From Diatrype stigma (lineage: Eukaryota; Ascomycota; Sordariomycetes; Xylariales; Diatrypaceae), in NCBI GenBank assembly GCA_022225965.2, contig JAKJXP020000107.1, forward strand, positions 82,337 to 146,336: DNA of 64,000 nt. The letters are read 5' to 3'. The notes beneath the pieces were generated by a model. It did not search any database, had not been told where the DNA came from, and worked only from the letters and a program-made list of their open reading frames with translations. Both the position numbers and the translations under genes were made by a program. Of this stretch, positions 12,501 to 23,300 are shown piece by piece (position 1 is the first letter of the stretch; each line of letters opens with the position of its first letter).

Positions 12501-12828
12501 TTTGATGGGTGCCTAAGTGAATGAGTTTTAGTATCTATCATGTATATATCCTGGGGGAGTCATCAGAACACCGTACCCAGATCCATGGGAGATATGGCGT
12601 CCCGTTGCAAGCCACCTCCAGTGCCTTTGAGTAATGCTGGATGCCATCCAAGAATGGGACCAAACGATCAAAATTACGCAATTTCTGTCGCGCAGCAAGT
12701 TGAGCTTCTAATTCTCGGATAGCACTTTCCACATCTTCCAGTCGAGTCGATTGGATTCGATTCGCCTCCTCTGCTGATATTTGGTTGCGAAAACGATCGC
12801 AAGCTCTCTGTATGTCCCTTTGTGCCAT
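9595..12828 (-). CDS. NACHT-domain STAND NTPase (fungal NLR-like) with C-terminal C2H2 zinc fingers
   Basis: Eight exons on the minus strand: 12828-12577, 12405-12198, 12148-11771, 11709-11140, 11089-10984, 10930-10664, 10603-10188 and 10121-9595. All joins keep frame and give 907 residues. The N-terminal helical region has the fungal block TPYLPWIW followed by a LMAYGKIG-type stretch. The NACHT P-loop GKPGSGKS (about residues 272-280) is split by an intron, and Walker B is LVVDGIDE near 361. Further family motifs are MFLWVHLIFEIL, YKKILDNIL and FVHSTVPQFLL. Residues about 785-845 hold two C-x4-C...H-x3-H zinc fingers where related proteins often carry WD40, ankyrin or TPR repeats. Such proteins act in the cytoplasm as signal sensors in non-self recognition and cell death; the ligand here is unknown. 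The first intron (171 nt) has an alternative acceptor 15 nt downstream. The gene is divergent from the SNF2 gene. Confidence 0.85.
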
Positions 12829-13227
12829 CACGAGAGATCCGATGATTGTGGTGAAAGTTCTGATAATGGCAAAGTATATCTAGTTAGTGCTTTGACGCCT
12901 CCGTATCTTCGCGTATTTATTTAGAGTCTCTTTACTTAGCTCAGCTGATGTTATTGGAAGCCAAGGATTATGACCTGCATGACGACTAATGGGGCAGTGC
13001 TTGCATGATGGATGCCTAAGAAGGCCGACAAGCCACCCAACGAGGCATACAATTCCAAAGAAGGCATCTAGTGCTTACGGCTCAAAGTTTCAAGGTCTCC
13101 GTGCATTGCGACATTGAGGCTTGTACGATTTGAACGGAACACTTCATAGTCCTATGCGTTACCAGAATTGATCATTATCGTTTGTAATCTAGGAAGTTAT
13201 ATTCATGGGTGTATCTTGTCCACCGTC
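12829..13227. promoter_or_regulatory. Shared 399-bp divergent promoter region (NACHT gene / SNF2 gene)
   Basis: The start codons of the two divergent genes are only 399 bp apart, so both promoters and 5' untranslated regions must fit here unless further 5' exons exist. No specific operator was identified. Confidence 0.5.
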
Positions 13228-16200
13228 ATGGAACGACCGAAAAAACGCCAGAAATATGACAAGGACATGGAATCGTTGACGTCTGACAATCCTACTTGCC
13301 AGGTTCGTCCGTCTACACCTGTGCTCGAAGTTCCACGGTCGAGGTCCTATGGCCTCGCTGATTGCGCCGACGTCGCTGAGACACATAAAACCGAAAAGTT
13401 GATATGCTTCGGAATGGTTCGTGTACCATTTTCAGGAGATACATGGCATTTACTAACCTGATAAAAGCTTGCTTTCCATTTGATAGGGCCAACTGCAACA
13501 TGTAACACCTACACCAATGTGAGACTAGGTAAGGCTGGTTATCTATTCCCTCCAAAGGGGGGCGCATCTTTGGGGCGGATTGAGAAGACAGAGGCAGAAT
13601 TAGTCAAGCTATTCCGGCGCGACGGCGTTCTAGTGGAGATGAGCACTACTTTGGAAGAGCTGGCCTCAGGATCAAGTACATTACGGTTGTATACCACTAG
13701 GGCAATTCTGTATGGTGATCCGAGTTTTGAACCAGATATCAAGAGGGTCTTGAATGATCTGCAATTGTATCTTCAGGACCCCATTGGATCATTACGGGAT
13801 GTTATATACCATAACCCACAACGATTCTTCAACCCTCCTGGCGTTCGTACTTCTCATATCAGAGCAGCAGAGTTCGATGAGCCTGATATGAGAACGTATA
13901 CCGTCGCACCCAAAGACATCCTCGCGGGCTTTGCCTCTACAGAATCCTTAGGTGAGACAGAAGGATGTGAACTCCTACGGACTCCTCTTAAGCAGTAGGT
14001 GCAATCTTAATTCAGTGCGAGAGATGATGTGTTGTTGATCTAATACATATTATAGGCACCAAAAACAAGCATTGACTTTCATGATTACCCGCGAGAGAGG
14101 CTGGCAGCTTAGTAACAGCAGCCTCGACGTCTGGTCTCTACGAGGTGACGAAGATGGACATAATATGTAAGTCAGCAATCATTGACGTTGTCTAAGCTAG
14201 GCACTCACAACCCGCAGCAAGTTTGTAAACAACGTCGATGAGTCATTACATGATCAACGACCGCCCACATTTCGCGGTGGCATCCTTGCAGACAGTATGG
14301 GATATGGAAAGTCGTTGAGTATGATCTCATTGATCGCCTACGACAAGTTTCACAAGGTCCCCGACAAATCGGATCAATCTGGAAATTCGCAACTTGGTCG
14401 ATCCAGGGTCACACTGCTGGTTGTACCGCCAATTCGTAAGTCATTGACTCCTTGGAATCTATTGAATCGGCCTAACGAACCCAAAGTCTTGGAAAACTGG
14501 CAAGCTGAGCTATCCATGTAAGCGTCTCCCTTCACATTGTACTGATCTGATGATACTGACTGGAAAAGCCATGTACGGGCTGGTGCACTTACGTGGCGCA
14601 ATCATTATGGATCAAACACAATACAAAACTTGGACGAGCTTCAGAGGCTGGATATTGTCCTGACTTCATACGGAACGCTTATGAAGGAGTGGCAAGAGTG
14701 GCAAAGATCTAAGGCGTTCAGCATTCTATATTCGTGCAACTGGCACCGCGTGATACTAGACGAAGGTAAGTAGAACTTCCTTGATGGATGGCATCTAGAC
14801 TGATGAATCAAGCACATTATGTCAAGACCGCTACCAGTAAAACCGCACAAGCAGCATGCGCCATTTCAGCAGATTGTCGCTGGGCAGTTACAGGCACGCC
14901 AATACAGAATCAGCTCCCTGAACTGCAGAGCTTGCTCAAGTTTATCCGGGTATTTCCGTATGCAGAGAAGCAAGTGTTCGATGAGCATATCACAAATCTC
15001 TGGCGTAATGAAGAGGAACATCAAGCAGTCAGTCGGCTGAAAAGACTGCTCGGTTACATTATGCTTCGGAGGGCCGGAGATTACATAAAATTACCCAAGC
15101 GAAAAGATCTCGTGGTACGCTTAAAATTTAGCGACCAGGAGGCAGAGGTATACCGCAAGGCTAAAGAGAAGGCAATCAGGTGCATCGAAGACACCCCGGA
15201 CCTGGAAAACTCTGGCCGACACTACAAAAACGTGCTTCAGAAGATCGAAGCGCTCCGCCAGATTTGCACCCTTGGCATTTCAAACGTTGAAGATGCCGCT
15301 CAGGATGCCTTCAATCAGCTTACAGATATCCAGGGTTCTTCATTGACTCCGGATGCGGCATCCGTAGCCATCCGCCAGTTCGTATCGCTCGGCCTGCCTA
15401 TGATGTGTGTCAAATGTGACACTCTCATGAGCTTCGCCTCTGAGAACCCAGATGAACCACTCTGGGTTCATCTGACAAGCTGCCTTCGTTTATGGTGCTC
15501 AAGTTGCTATGAAAGGGAACGTGTAGACCCTAAGGATCACCGGCTGTGCGAATGCCCCTCAGCATGTCCTTCCGTCACTATACCACTCCAGAACCAAGCT
15601 GCCACAGCTTCGATAACTGTAGCGCACTGCGCAAACGAGACGGATGTCCCGACCAAAGTCCGCGCCCTGATCCAGGACCTGAAGAAGTGCCCCAAAGGCA
15701 CCAAGAGGTACGCTCACTTTGATGAAAACAAACTTAATCTAGTGGTAGACGTGAAGCTAAGTGAGGTCAGTGTCTTGTTCTCCTTTTGGAAGGACACACT
15801 AGGCATCACGGGCGCGGCACTCACGAAAGCGGGAATATCGTGTGCCCGGATCGATGGCTCCATGAACATGAAACAGCGGTCAAACATACTCCGAGAGTTC
15901 TCAGCCGGGGGGCAGATAGATGTTCTGCTCCTCTCCCTAGCTTGTTGCGCTGTTGGGTATGCTCAGCATAGAACCCCTTTATCTTTTTAGGTCTCTACTG
16001 ACACCCATCTACCAAAGATTGACTCTAACATCAGCATCACGGGCATACCTCATGGAGCCGCAGTGGAACCCATTGATAGAAGAGCAAGCCTTCGCGAGGA
16101 TATACAGGATTTCTCAGACCCAGGAGGTGACAATGGTGCGATTCGTCATGGAGGATAGCATTGAAAAGGGAGGTTGACTTCCCCTATCTTGCCCGTATCA

Positions 16201-16408
16201 GTCATGGAGCTAACCCCTTTATACTTTATAGTATGTCTTGGACGTCCAGAAAGACAAGACAGACCTCACAAGCATGCTCTTATCACCGCATAATAGTTCA
16301 CAGAAAGTCCCTCAGCAGCGGCTCAGAGTGCGTGATAGTCTTCATCTATGCATATTCTTGACATCACTAACTACCTACTATTACTAGGAACTGCGAGATA
16401 GACTTTAA
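13228..16408 (+). pseudogene. SNF2/Rad5-like helicase-type ATPase with an apparent one-base frameshift near the 3' end
   Basis: Exons 13228-13416, 13468-13994, 14056-14166, 14218-14435, 14487-14517, 14569-14765, 14813-15956, 16018-about 16172, 16232-16327 and 16388-16408 encode roughly 894 residues if the frame is bridged. Motif I is GGILADSMGYGKSL (about residue 296), the DEAH box (about 423) spans an intron, and TGTPIQNQ, a Cys-rich RING-like stretch, FSFWKDTL, RIDGSM and EPQWNPL follow. The last block, YVLDVQK to ELRDRL, matches the usual family ending. The join from exon 8 is out of frame by one base: GAAAAGGGAGGT at 16163-16174 would splice correctly with one G fewer. As written, translation ends about 20 residues into exon 9. 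Such proteins remodel DNA-protein complexes in the nucleus. The lesion could be an assembly error, so calling it a pseudogene is provisional. Confidence 0.75.
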
Positions 16409-16610
16409 GGCTAATGCCCGCATGGAGGTTGCTATGTCCGGATAACACTGGGACCTGCGAGTTGCAGATTGGCCACATGGGATGATCATGAGGCCCACTT
16501 GGACCGTCATATTATAACTATAACCAGGAAGTCAGGGGTTATTTTTCATACCTAGCGTAGGAATGGTCCCAGAGCCCAGTGTATGTACACTACTATACCT
16601 TACAAATCTC

Positions 16611-16666
16611 AGTGCTTCAGGGCTCGCTAGGCCGCTGAAACACTAGGACCGAAGCCCTGAAGTACT
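16611..16666. repeat. Imperfect inverted repeat (14-bp arms)
   Basis: Arms 16611-16624 and 16653-16666 are reverse complements with one mismatch (AGTGCTTCAGGGCT against AGCCCTGAAGTACT), separated by 28 bases. It lies 0.2 kb beyond the SNF2 stop codon. It could be a hairpin at the transcript end or the remnant of a small inverted-repeat element. Confidence 0.6.
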
Positions 16667-17990
16667 AACATGTAGGGCATAGACGCGGCAGCACGGCGAG
16701 ACTTTTAGATCCTAAAGAATCAGCCAATCAGTCGTCAACATTTCACGATATGGGACATTATAGGGCAATCCGCGGACTATCTATGCACATACCTACATCT
16801 GAAAGACAATCCTTGCCCATGTAGTTCAACCTTATCTTGCGGATCTCTGCACTACATGCATGCATAGTACATGTACCTCGAGACGATCATGCCGACCACA
16901 TTGGTTAGGTACGAAGAGGTATACACTTGTCCCATATCTTCGACTACGTTCAGGTGTCTCAGGTAGCTCTTATACCTTAGATTTCGGTGGTTTGGGCACG
17001 CCGAGCGAGATGATATCCGGGGCTCTCCCAAGCCGTATAGTGCGTCAGTCGACTCGGCAAGGACAAGGATCGAAGACACCAAGTCTTCAAAGAGACCTCT
17101 CGAGGGGCTTGGCGCAAAGAGCAGAACAAAGTGTATATAGATATTACAGCGGCGTATTTATTTGGACATGGCACCAGTGATAAGTAGGGACTTGCGTGTC
17201 TTGCTACGCAAGCTTAGCAGATTTGGCTGCGCAGAGATGCCACCCCTTTCTGTTGGAGCTGGAAGTTGCCCATACCCTCGGCTATCTCGATGGTACTGAG
17301 TAATCACCATGCAACTATATAATACCTATTGCCTCCTCTGTGAAACTTGAAGATAACCTGGCTACTTTGACTTGTTGTATAAGTTAGCATGAAAACGACA
17401 GCCCGTGAGAGGTTCCTTAGTCCTAGTGTAGTTCATAATTCATGGACCTCCCCCCCCTTTGTGACTTAGGCAAACATCAGGTGATATGAGTAGCTATCGC
17501 TAGAACTATGACAAAGGTGTTGATGTGACCAGACTCGGTTTATGTCAGCCTTAGAGATCGTTTCTCAGCCAAGTGTGGTGTTTGACCCCCTTGGTCCTAC
17601 AGGGGCTCCATGTTGACAGCAAGAACCATTTGGATTCGTGAGCCCATTTCTACGCAATAGGGCCTTGTTCCTCTCCCCTTATCCTCCCATCACGACGACG
17701 GCGAACCAACCAAGCACATGCCGCGCTGGCAGGGGTAAGGAGGCTTCGTGAATACCCTAGAGGGCGGACACTGATTATCGCCAGAATGTCTAGTCCAAAC
17801 TCGCATAAGGTAATCCGCTGAAGTTTGAAAGGGCGAAGAAGAAAAAACAAGAACCCCCCGTCCCCCAAAGATCCCAAACGCATGGCCTCCAAATGGGAAT
17901 GCTAATAGCAAGAGTGTGCAGGGACTGAACGGGTACAAAAGCAGCGGACGAGTTCGGGATAAGTTCGTATGCATAATGGCTGGGTAGGTA

Positions 17991-18020
17991 CACACACACA
18001 CACAGATATATATATATATG
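17991..18020. repeat. CA then TA dinucleotide microsatellite
   Basis: A run of CA repeats passes directly into TA repeats in intergenic DNA. Confidence 0.85.
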
Positions 18021-18664
18021 TACACTCGACTCCAAGACTGGCAAGACAAGCCAAGCAACTTACACGAAGGCGGCAAAAAAAGCGAAATCCGCCCTTGATG
18101 AAGCGCCGAGACGACATTGGACAGAATGCAACCATGCATTGCGTCTTATTCTTCCGCGGAGGCCGATTGGTTCGAGTTCCGCCGCCGCCCGAGGAGGCTG
18201 GATTCCTCCGGCTACAGTAACTAGGTACTGCAGCCTGCAGCCTGCCTGCCTGCTGATGTCAACTTTGGAGGCTTTGAGGCTTAGGTAGGTTGCACCTGTT
18301 TTTTTCTTGCAGCTATCCCCTTCAGCCTCATTAATCTCGGACGGCCCGGAGCCTGCATTGCATGTGTAGCTTTCTTCGATGCCATGTCATTGGCTGCCTG
18401 AGCATGCGTACTGTGATTGGATGTGCAGATGCATTTGTCTCTCCACTGCCTGGTGGTATACAGTTTAAAAAACCGCGGATATGATAAAAAGGGGTAGGTT
18501 TTGCAGTACCTCTGCTCCATCCGCTTATATATGATTTCTAAGGGCTGGAGTAACTGGAATTTTTCAACGCGAGGAAGCTGTCACACCAAAGCGAAGCGTT
18601 ATCTCTGAAACCCCGTTGGTCTTCCCATTCTTTTCTTCTTTGATCATAACATACATCCGCACGC

Positions 18665-19018
18665 TCAGTCATACATACTTGCTAGCTCTAGCTCCCCTTT
18701 CTGTAACGTATCGTGACCACCGGCCCTAACTTCGCCTACTTCCTTTGGTAAAATGGTGAAACCCCAGACTGATTTACAAGCAAAAACATTTCGGAACGCC
18801 GGTAATATGAGATCATAACCATCATGCGTCCAGTAACTTATTGAGCTGATGAAGATCGCGAAACCCAGAAAAAAGTCATTGCCGGCTGTCCAGATGTGAT
18901 TTGAAATCAAAGCAAGAGGCCATACAAAAAGGAAATACGAATGCAGCGATTTGTGGCTGATGAGCCCCGGAAGTAGCATAAATAATACAGGAACCAATGC
19001 CGTATAATAACGGACAGG
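18665..19018 (-). CDS. Possible exon of a small hydrophobic protein
   Basis: A minus-strand frame of about 118 codons, open from about 19018 to a stop at 18665. It includes two strongly hydrophobic stretches (PVLFMLLPGLI and a FFLGFAIFIS-type segment) separated by polar turns, then a charged tail. The spacing looks like two or three membrane segments. No ATG with a convincing context precedes it, so if real it is the last exon of a gene or a fragment. A resemblance to fungal wax-synthase-like acyltransferases crossed my mind, but no catalytic motif supports it. It sits 0.2 kb beyond the 3' end of the AT-hook gene on the same strand. Confidence 0.25.
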   Translation of the reverse strand, partial: PVRYYTALVPVLFMLLPGLISHKSLHSYFLFVWPLALISNHIWTAGNDFFLGFAIFISSISYWTHDGYDLILPAFRNVFACKSVWGFTILPKEVGEVRAGGHDTLQKGELELASMYD

Positions 19019-19219
19019 TTAAAATAAATGGGTATCAAGAGTACTGTCTAGAGCGCTGAGGTTGGGCTTCGATAACCAGGGTACCCAGAGGGAAGAAGAA
19101 ATCGGCGCCGCCGCTCCTCTAGCCGAACTCGAATTGCCGGAGGACCAAGAAAAAGATATAATAAAAAATACGCCGGTATCAGAACAATAGTTCTCCTAAT
19201 GTTCGGTCGTTGCGTCCCT

Positions 19220-20338
19220 TTAGACTCGACTGGCTGATATAGAAGCAGGCGAAGAAGTCTTTGGCGGTTGATCAGAAACGACTCTGGACCGGTCTCTATC
19301 CGGGAAAATCGGATCAGGACCCCTATACGGCTCATATACAGGAGGCGGCCGTGCGGAATGCTGGAGTAGAGGCGGAGGTGGTTGTCGTTGTTGTATAGGA
19401 GAATGCGTATGGGGTATATCTTGATGTTGAATATGCGGCAGCAGCGGCGGTGATCGAGAGTCCATAACCATAGATCCTCGGTCGCGAGGAGACGCTGTAC
19501 CTTTCTCGCCATGCTCTAGGGGCTCTGGGAGTCCTCGCGGCGTACCGGTAGCAGATGCTGGCGAGGCGAGTGAATACGATCCGCCTAGATGCTGCGTGCT
19601 GTCTATGGTAGGTGCCCTGCCGCGCTTATTCATTCTCTGGTCGATGGAACTGCTCGCAATCTCGTATCCGGGAGAAGACGCATATTCTCGTTGTGGTTGA
19701 AGCACAGCCGGAGCTAACGGGGCTGGTGTGATAGGCGTGTATTCCGTCGTCCGCGAGTAGTTGGCACGGGCTTGCGCTTCTTTATCCGCCTTGGACGGCC
19801 GGCCACGCTTTTTCCCAGCGGCGGTTAAACCTGAATTAGTGCTAATCGGATGTGTCGTCATGTACCCATTTGGAGGTGGCGGACGCGGCTGAATTCGCGC
19901 TGGGGCTACAGGAGGCTCGATAGGAGGCATGGCGGCCTGCCTTTTCGCTGGATGATCAACTAAATCGCTTAGGGATTTGCGCTTGAGATTCGTCAATGGC
20001 GGCGGGTATTTGACTTGGAACATGTTTTCGACAGCCCCGAGACACTGGTTCATGTTGCGGCCTAGGGTTGTATATTAGGAATTTAGGACTACGTCAAGAG
20101 AATGTAACCTTGGCGACATACCACCGGGGAGCTGCATCGACAACCAGTTGGGTTCAACATTGTGCGCCTTGATGAACTCTACCAGAGTCGTTATATCCAG
20201 GTTGCTGACTTTGATAATCTCCCCTAGAACAAACCGCTATGAGGACATAGACAGTCTATGATCAGTGCCCAACATTCTGATTTGTTGCATGCACACAACA
20301 CAACATACCTTTTCGTCCTCGGAAAAAGATAAGTCCAT
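19220..20338 (-). CDS. AT-hook domain protein, proline-rich
   Basis: Three exons on the minus strand: 20338-20309, 20236-20122 and 20061-19220, phases matching, 328 residues. The first 60 residues form an ordinary helical block (MDLSFSEDEK, then RFVLGEIIKVSNLD). Residues about 62-75 hold a KRKSL/KRQAAM basic stretch. A clear AT-hook, KKRGRPSKADKE, lies near residue 130, and a weaker KRGRAP motif occurs near 190. The rest is rich in Pro, Ser and His with PPPP runs. AT-hooks bind the minor groove of AT-rich DNA, so a nuclear, chromatin-associated role is likely. I know similar uncharacterised proteins only as an orphan group of filamentous ascomycetes. The short first coding exon of ten residues was chosen because it gives the ATG and a GTATGT donor in frame. 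Confidence 0.8.
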
Positions 20339-23300
20339 GGTGTGCTATTCTTCTATTCACGGGAGCTAAAGGTGAGAGGTGAGAGGTGGGGGTGAGGAGA
20401 CCGAACTTGCTTGCAAGTCATTTGTAGTAAGCGATGCTCGAGGTGTTGCTCGGGTTGGAAAACTATCTTCAGTAGGGCTAGGGAAAGTAACTCTGGAACA
20501 AGAGCTGGCGGGGCACGTCGTAGGAGTGACGGGTTTGGGTTTGGTCTACCAAATGGACCAAATCCCCATGGCGAAGCACGAAGGCGAGAAGGCGCAGCTA
20601 GTCTAAAGCCTCAGGGAGCCAGGCAGACGAGGCGTGACATTCGCAAGGGTCAGCTAGAACGGATGGGGTGGCGGCAACAGAAAGGAGGACGTGCGAGCCT
20701 CGTGAGAGGTTCGAAGACGCGCGCAAAAGTGAACAACAAGCGCGCGTCTTTTAATAGCAAAATCTGGAGCCGAGCAGAGAAACGAGCGTGTGTCTCAGTT
20801 GGGTCGTACGAGTGGGAGGAAGCAACCAGCCGCCGTTGTCGCTTAAAAGAAAGTCCAGAGCGGACCCGAAAACCAGAATGGAACCAGGACTAGAACCTGC
20901 CCCAGGGCCCGGAAGCAGAGCTAGAGCTAGAACCTGGAGAGTTGCGTTGCGTGCGTTGCGTTGCGTTCCAAGGTTGCTTTGCTGCTGCGCTGCGCTTGCG
21001 CCTGCTCTTACAAGGATAAAGGTGCGGAAGGGTCGAGTTCCCCGTGGTCAGAGCGGGACACTCGAGCGAAACTACCTAAGCAGACTAATAGCAGGTAGAC
21101 TGACCTGATCGGGATGCCGGTAATTGTTAAGGACTGGCGGGTTCCTTATCCTAGTCTCCCCTGTCGAGTCGGGAATGCTGGGAATCCTCAAAGCTCCAAG
21201 CGCAAAGATGCGAAGAATTGTCCACGAGCTGCAGTCTCACTTGTTTTTCCTTTTGTTCTTCTTCTGCAATTTCTCTGCGATCCTTCCTATAGTCCGACCG
21301 GGGAAAGAAACGGGTCGATAGCTTTGGCCTCTTGTCTTGGTGCTGGACTGGGACCGAAGTCAACCTTGCTGCTTCTTCGTATTGCATAAATACAAATCGT
21401 GGGCAACAAAATCCGACAATGCTGGTAACCAGAAAATGTTGCTGCTTGCCGCTTGCCGATAACTCCAGTTGCAAGGATCCAGTTCCTCAGCCCCGAGAGC
21501 TGGCCCAACCCAGAACTGCTGGAGAGTTTGTTTTTTTTGGTCTTTTTGGTCTTTTTAGTCTTTGCTCTCTTTGCCCTTTTTGCTCTCTTTTGTCTGCTGC
21601 ACCTACCACCAAAAGCCCCAGAGGTCCCGAGTCCCAGGTCCCAGGTTGTTACTGCCCACTGTACTTTCTTGTATGTAGGTAAGTAGGTAATTGGTCTAAC
21701 ACCATTCGTTAGCTCTTCAAGTGCAAAAAAAGAGCAACTCTAATGTTCTCATTATTAAGTGTCCGCCCCTCTCTCCCCCAGCTTGCGCCAATGTCGAGCT
21801 GGATCGAGCTGGAGAGGGACAAGAAGTTCCAGAGCCCTGACTGACTGACCAGTCAAACCCTACCCACTTGCAGCAACACTGCAGACGCTGCGGACACTGC
21901 GGACACTGCAGAGAGGGTTGTGTGGGCAGGTAGATAGGTAGGTATGAGGTGCATCTTGGACGCTAATCACCTACCTACATGTGGAAGTTAAGCTTACTGC
22001 AATGCAGGTAGAGAGATAATGGATAATACCCGTGGACCTCCACCTACCATCTAGTAGGTACTAGGTAGGTATGTACTCAAGAGTCCATACCCAATGCCTG
22101 ACACCTAGCAGTAGGCAATAGTGATGGCCCAACATTGAAGTGGCTAGCAGGTCATATGCTGCAAGCAATATGCCATATGGGAAAGCTCATGCGCGTTGCA
22201 TGCAGCCATAAGCGTGACGGCGCAACGAATGAGTGGTCTGACATATGCAGCTACGCTCTTTGCAGGTGCGGGACGCAGCTTTAGGTCGTTGCCATAAGCC
22301 AATCCTAACAACCGCCTGGACAAATCCGGTCGCCTGACTCTGTCTCTCTCGACTTTGGTTTGGCCGCCAGGGAGAATTATTGCTTTTAACCCCCCAACCT
22401 CTATTCCACACCACCACCAACACCACCACCGCCCCTCTTATTCAGGTAGCTGGTGGTTGCATAGCAGCCATAGGTATCTGTATGCTGCTGTATGGTACAG
22501 TTCCAAGGCTCTTTGGGGGCCGTTGAGGTTGACGGACTGTCCGCCTCTTACCATTTGTTCTGCGCATTGCCATGAGCGATGCCCTTGCAAAATGACGGTG
22601 AGTTCAACACACGATGTAAGCAGTAAAAGTGTGCTGCCAAACCAATTAGCTCCCGTATAGTGCCCATCAGCAGCACCTGGCCTGCCACCCATATGATTGT
22701 TCATATTGGCAGTCGTTTCCGAAGAGTTGTCCATATAGGGATAGGATTCCTGCTGCCATGAGCTATTCCTTCCTTCCTGCTTCGTTTGCTTGCCATGTCT
22801 GCTCTGAGGTCTGTAAGCTCGGTAGTGGACTCGCTCGGGGTGGGTAGACTGGCTGTGACTGGTTGGAGGCTCGCCAATCACGACGCCGAACTGCCATCTA
22901 AAGGCCTCTGATCGGTCACAGAGCACGGATCAAGAGTTCGTCACAACGACAAGATCCAGAGTAGGAGAGTTCTTCATGTCCACTTCGGGCCGTCGGATTT
23001 GGCCCAAAGATTGGCCTGAGTATATATAGGATTCACGACAGTTCTGGGAACAAGACTTGAGCTCTTCAATTTTTTGAGCTGTCGACGGCCCCGACGCCGC
23101 GCTTTTATTATCTGGCCTAAGCCTATACCGCCTTTTCTGTCCCATCCTATTCGGCGCATCTATGCAGCAATGTGCTGGCAGTCTCTCATAGGAGACCCAC
23201 TCATACCAATTATGGTCATTGCCGTTGTCTCAATACAAGAAACTTGATCTCGGCAGACTCGATCATCTCGTCATTTCGAGAATATCAACCAATTCGAATA

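Larger units (their letters stand above)
16409..18664. other. Intergenic, no gene recognised
   Basis: About 2.2 kb after the SNF2 gene. Frames are short and without protein character. It contains an inverted repeat at 16611-16666 and a CA/TA dinucleotide tract at about 17991-18020. Confidence 0.55.

Noticed and set aside
18160..18185. GGTTCGAGTTCC, resembling a tRNA B box
   Set aside because: It departs from the B-box consensus and no A box or cloverleaf can be drawn around it. A similar GGTTCGACTGC near 2043 fails for the same reason.
22438..22926. 162-codon minus-strand frame with one hydrophobic stretch
   Set aside because: No exon partners, no recognisable motif and no supporting context. 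Too weak to list as a gene.
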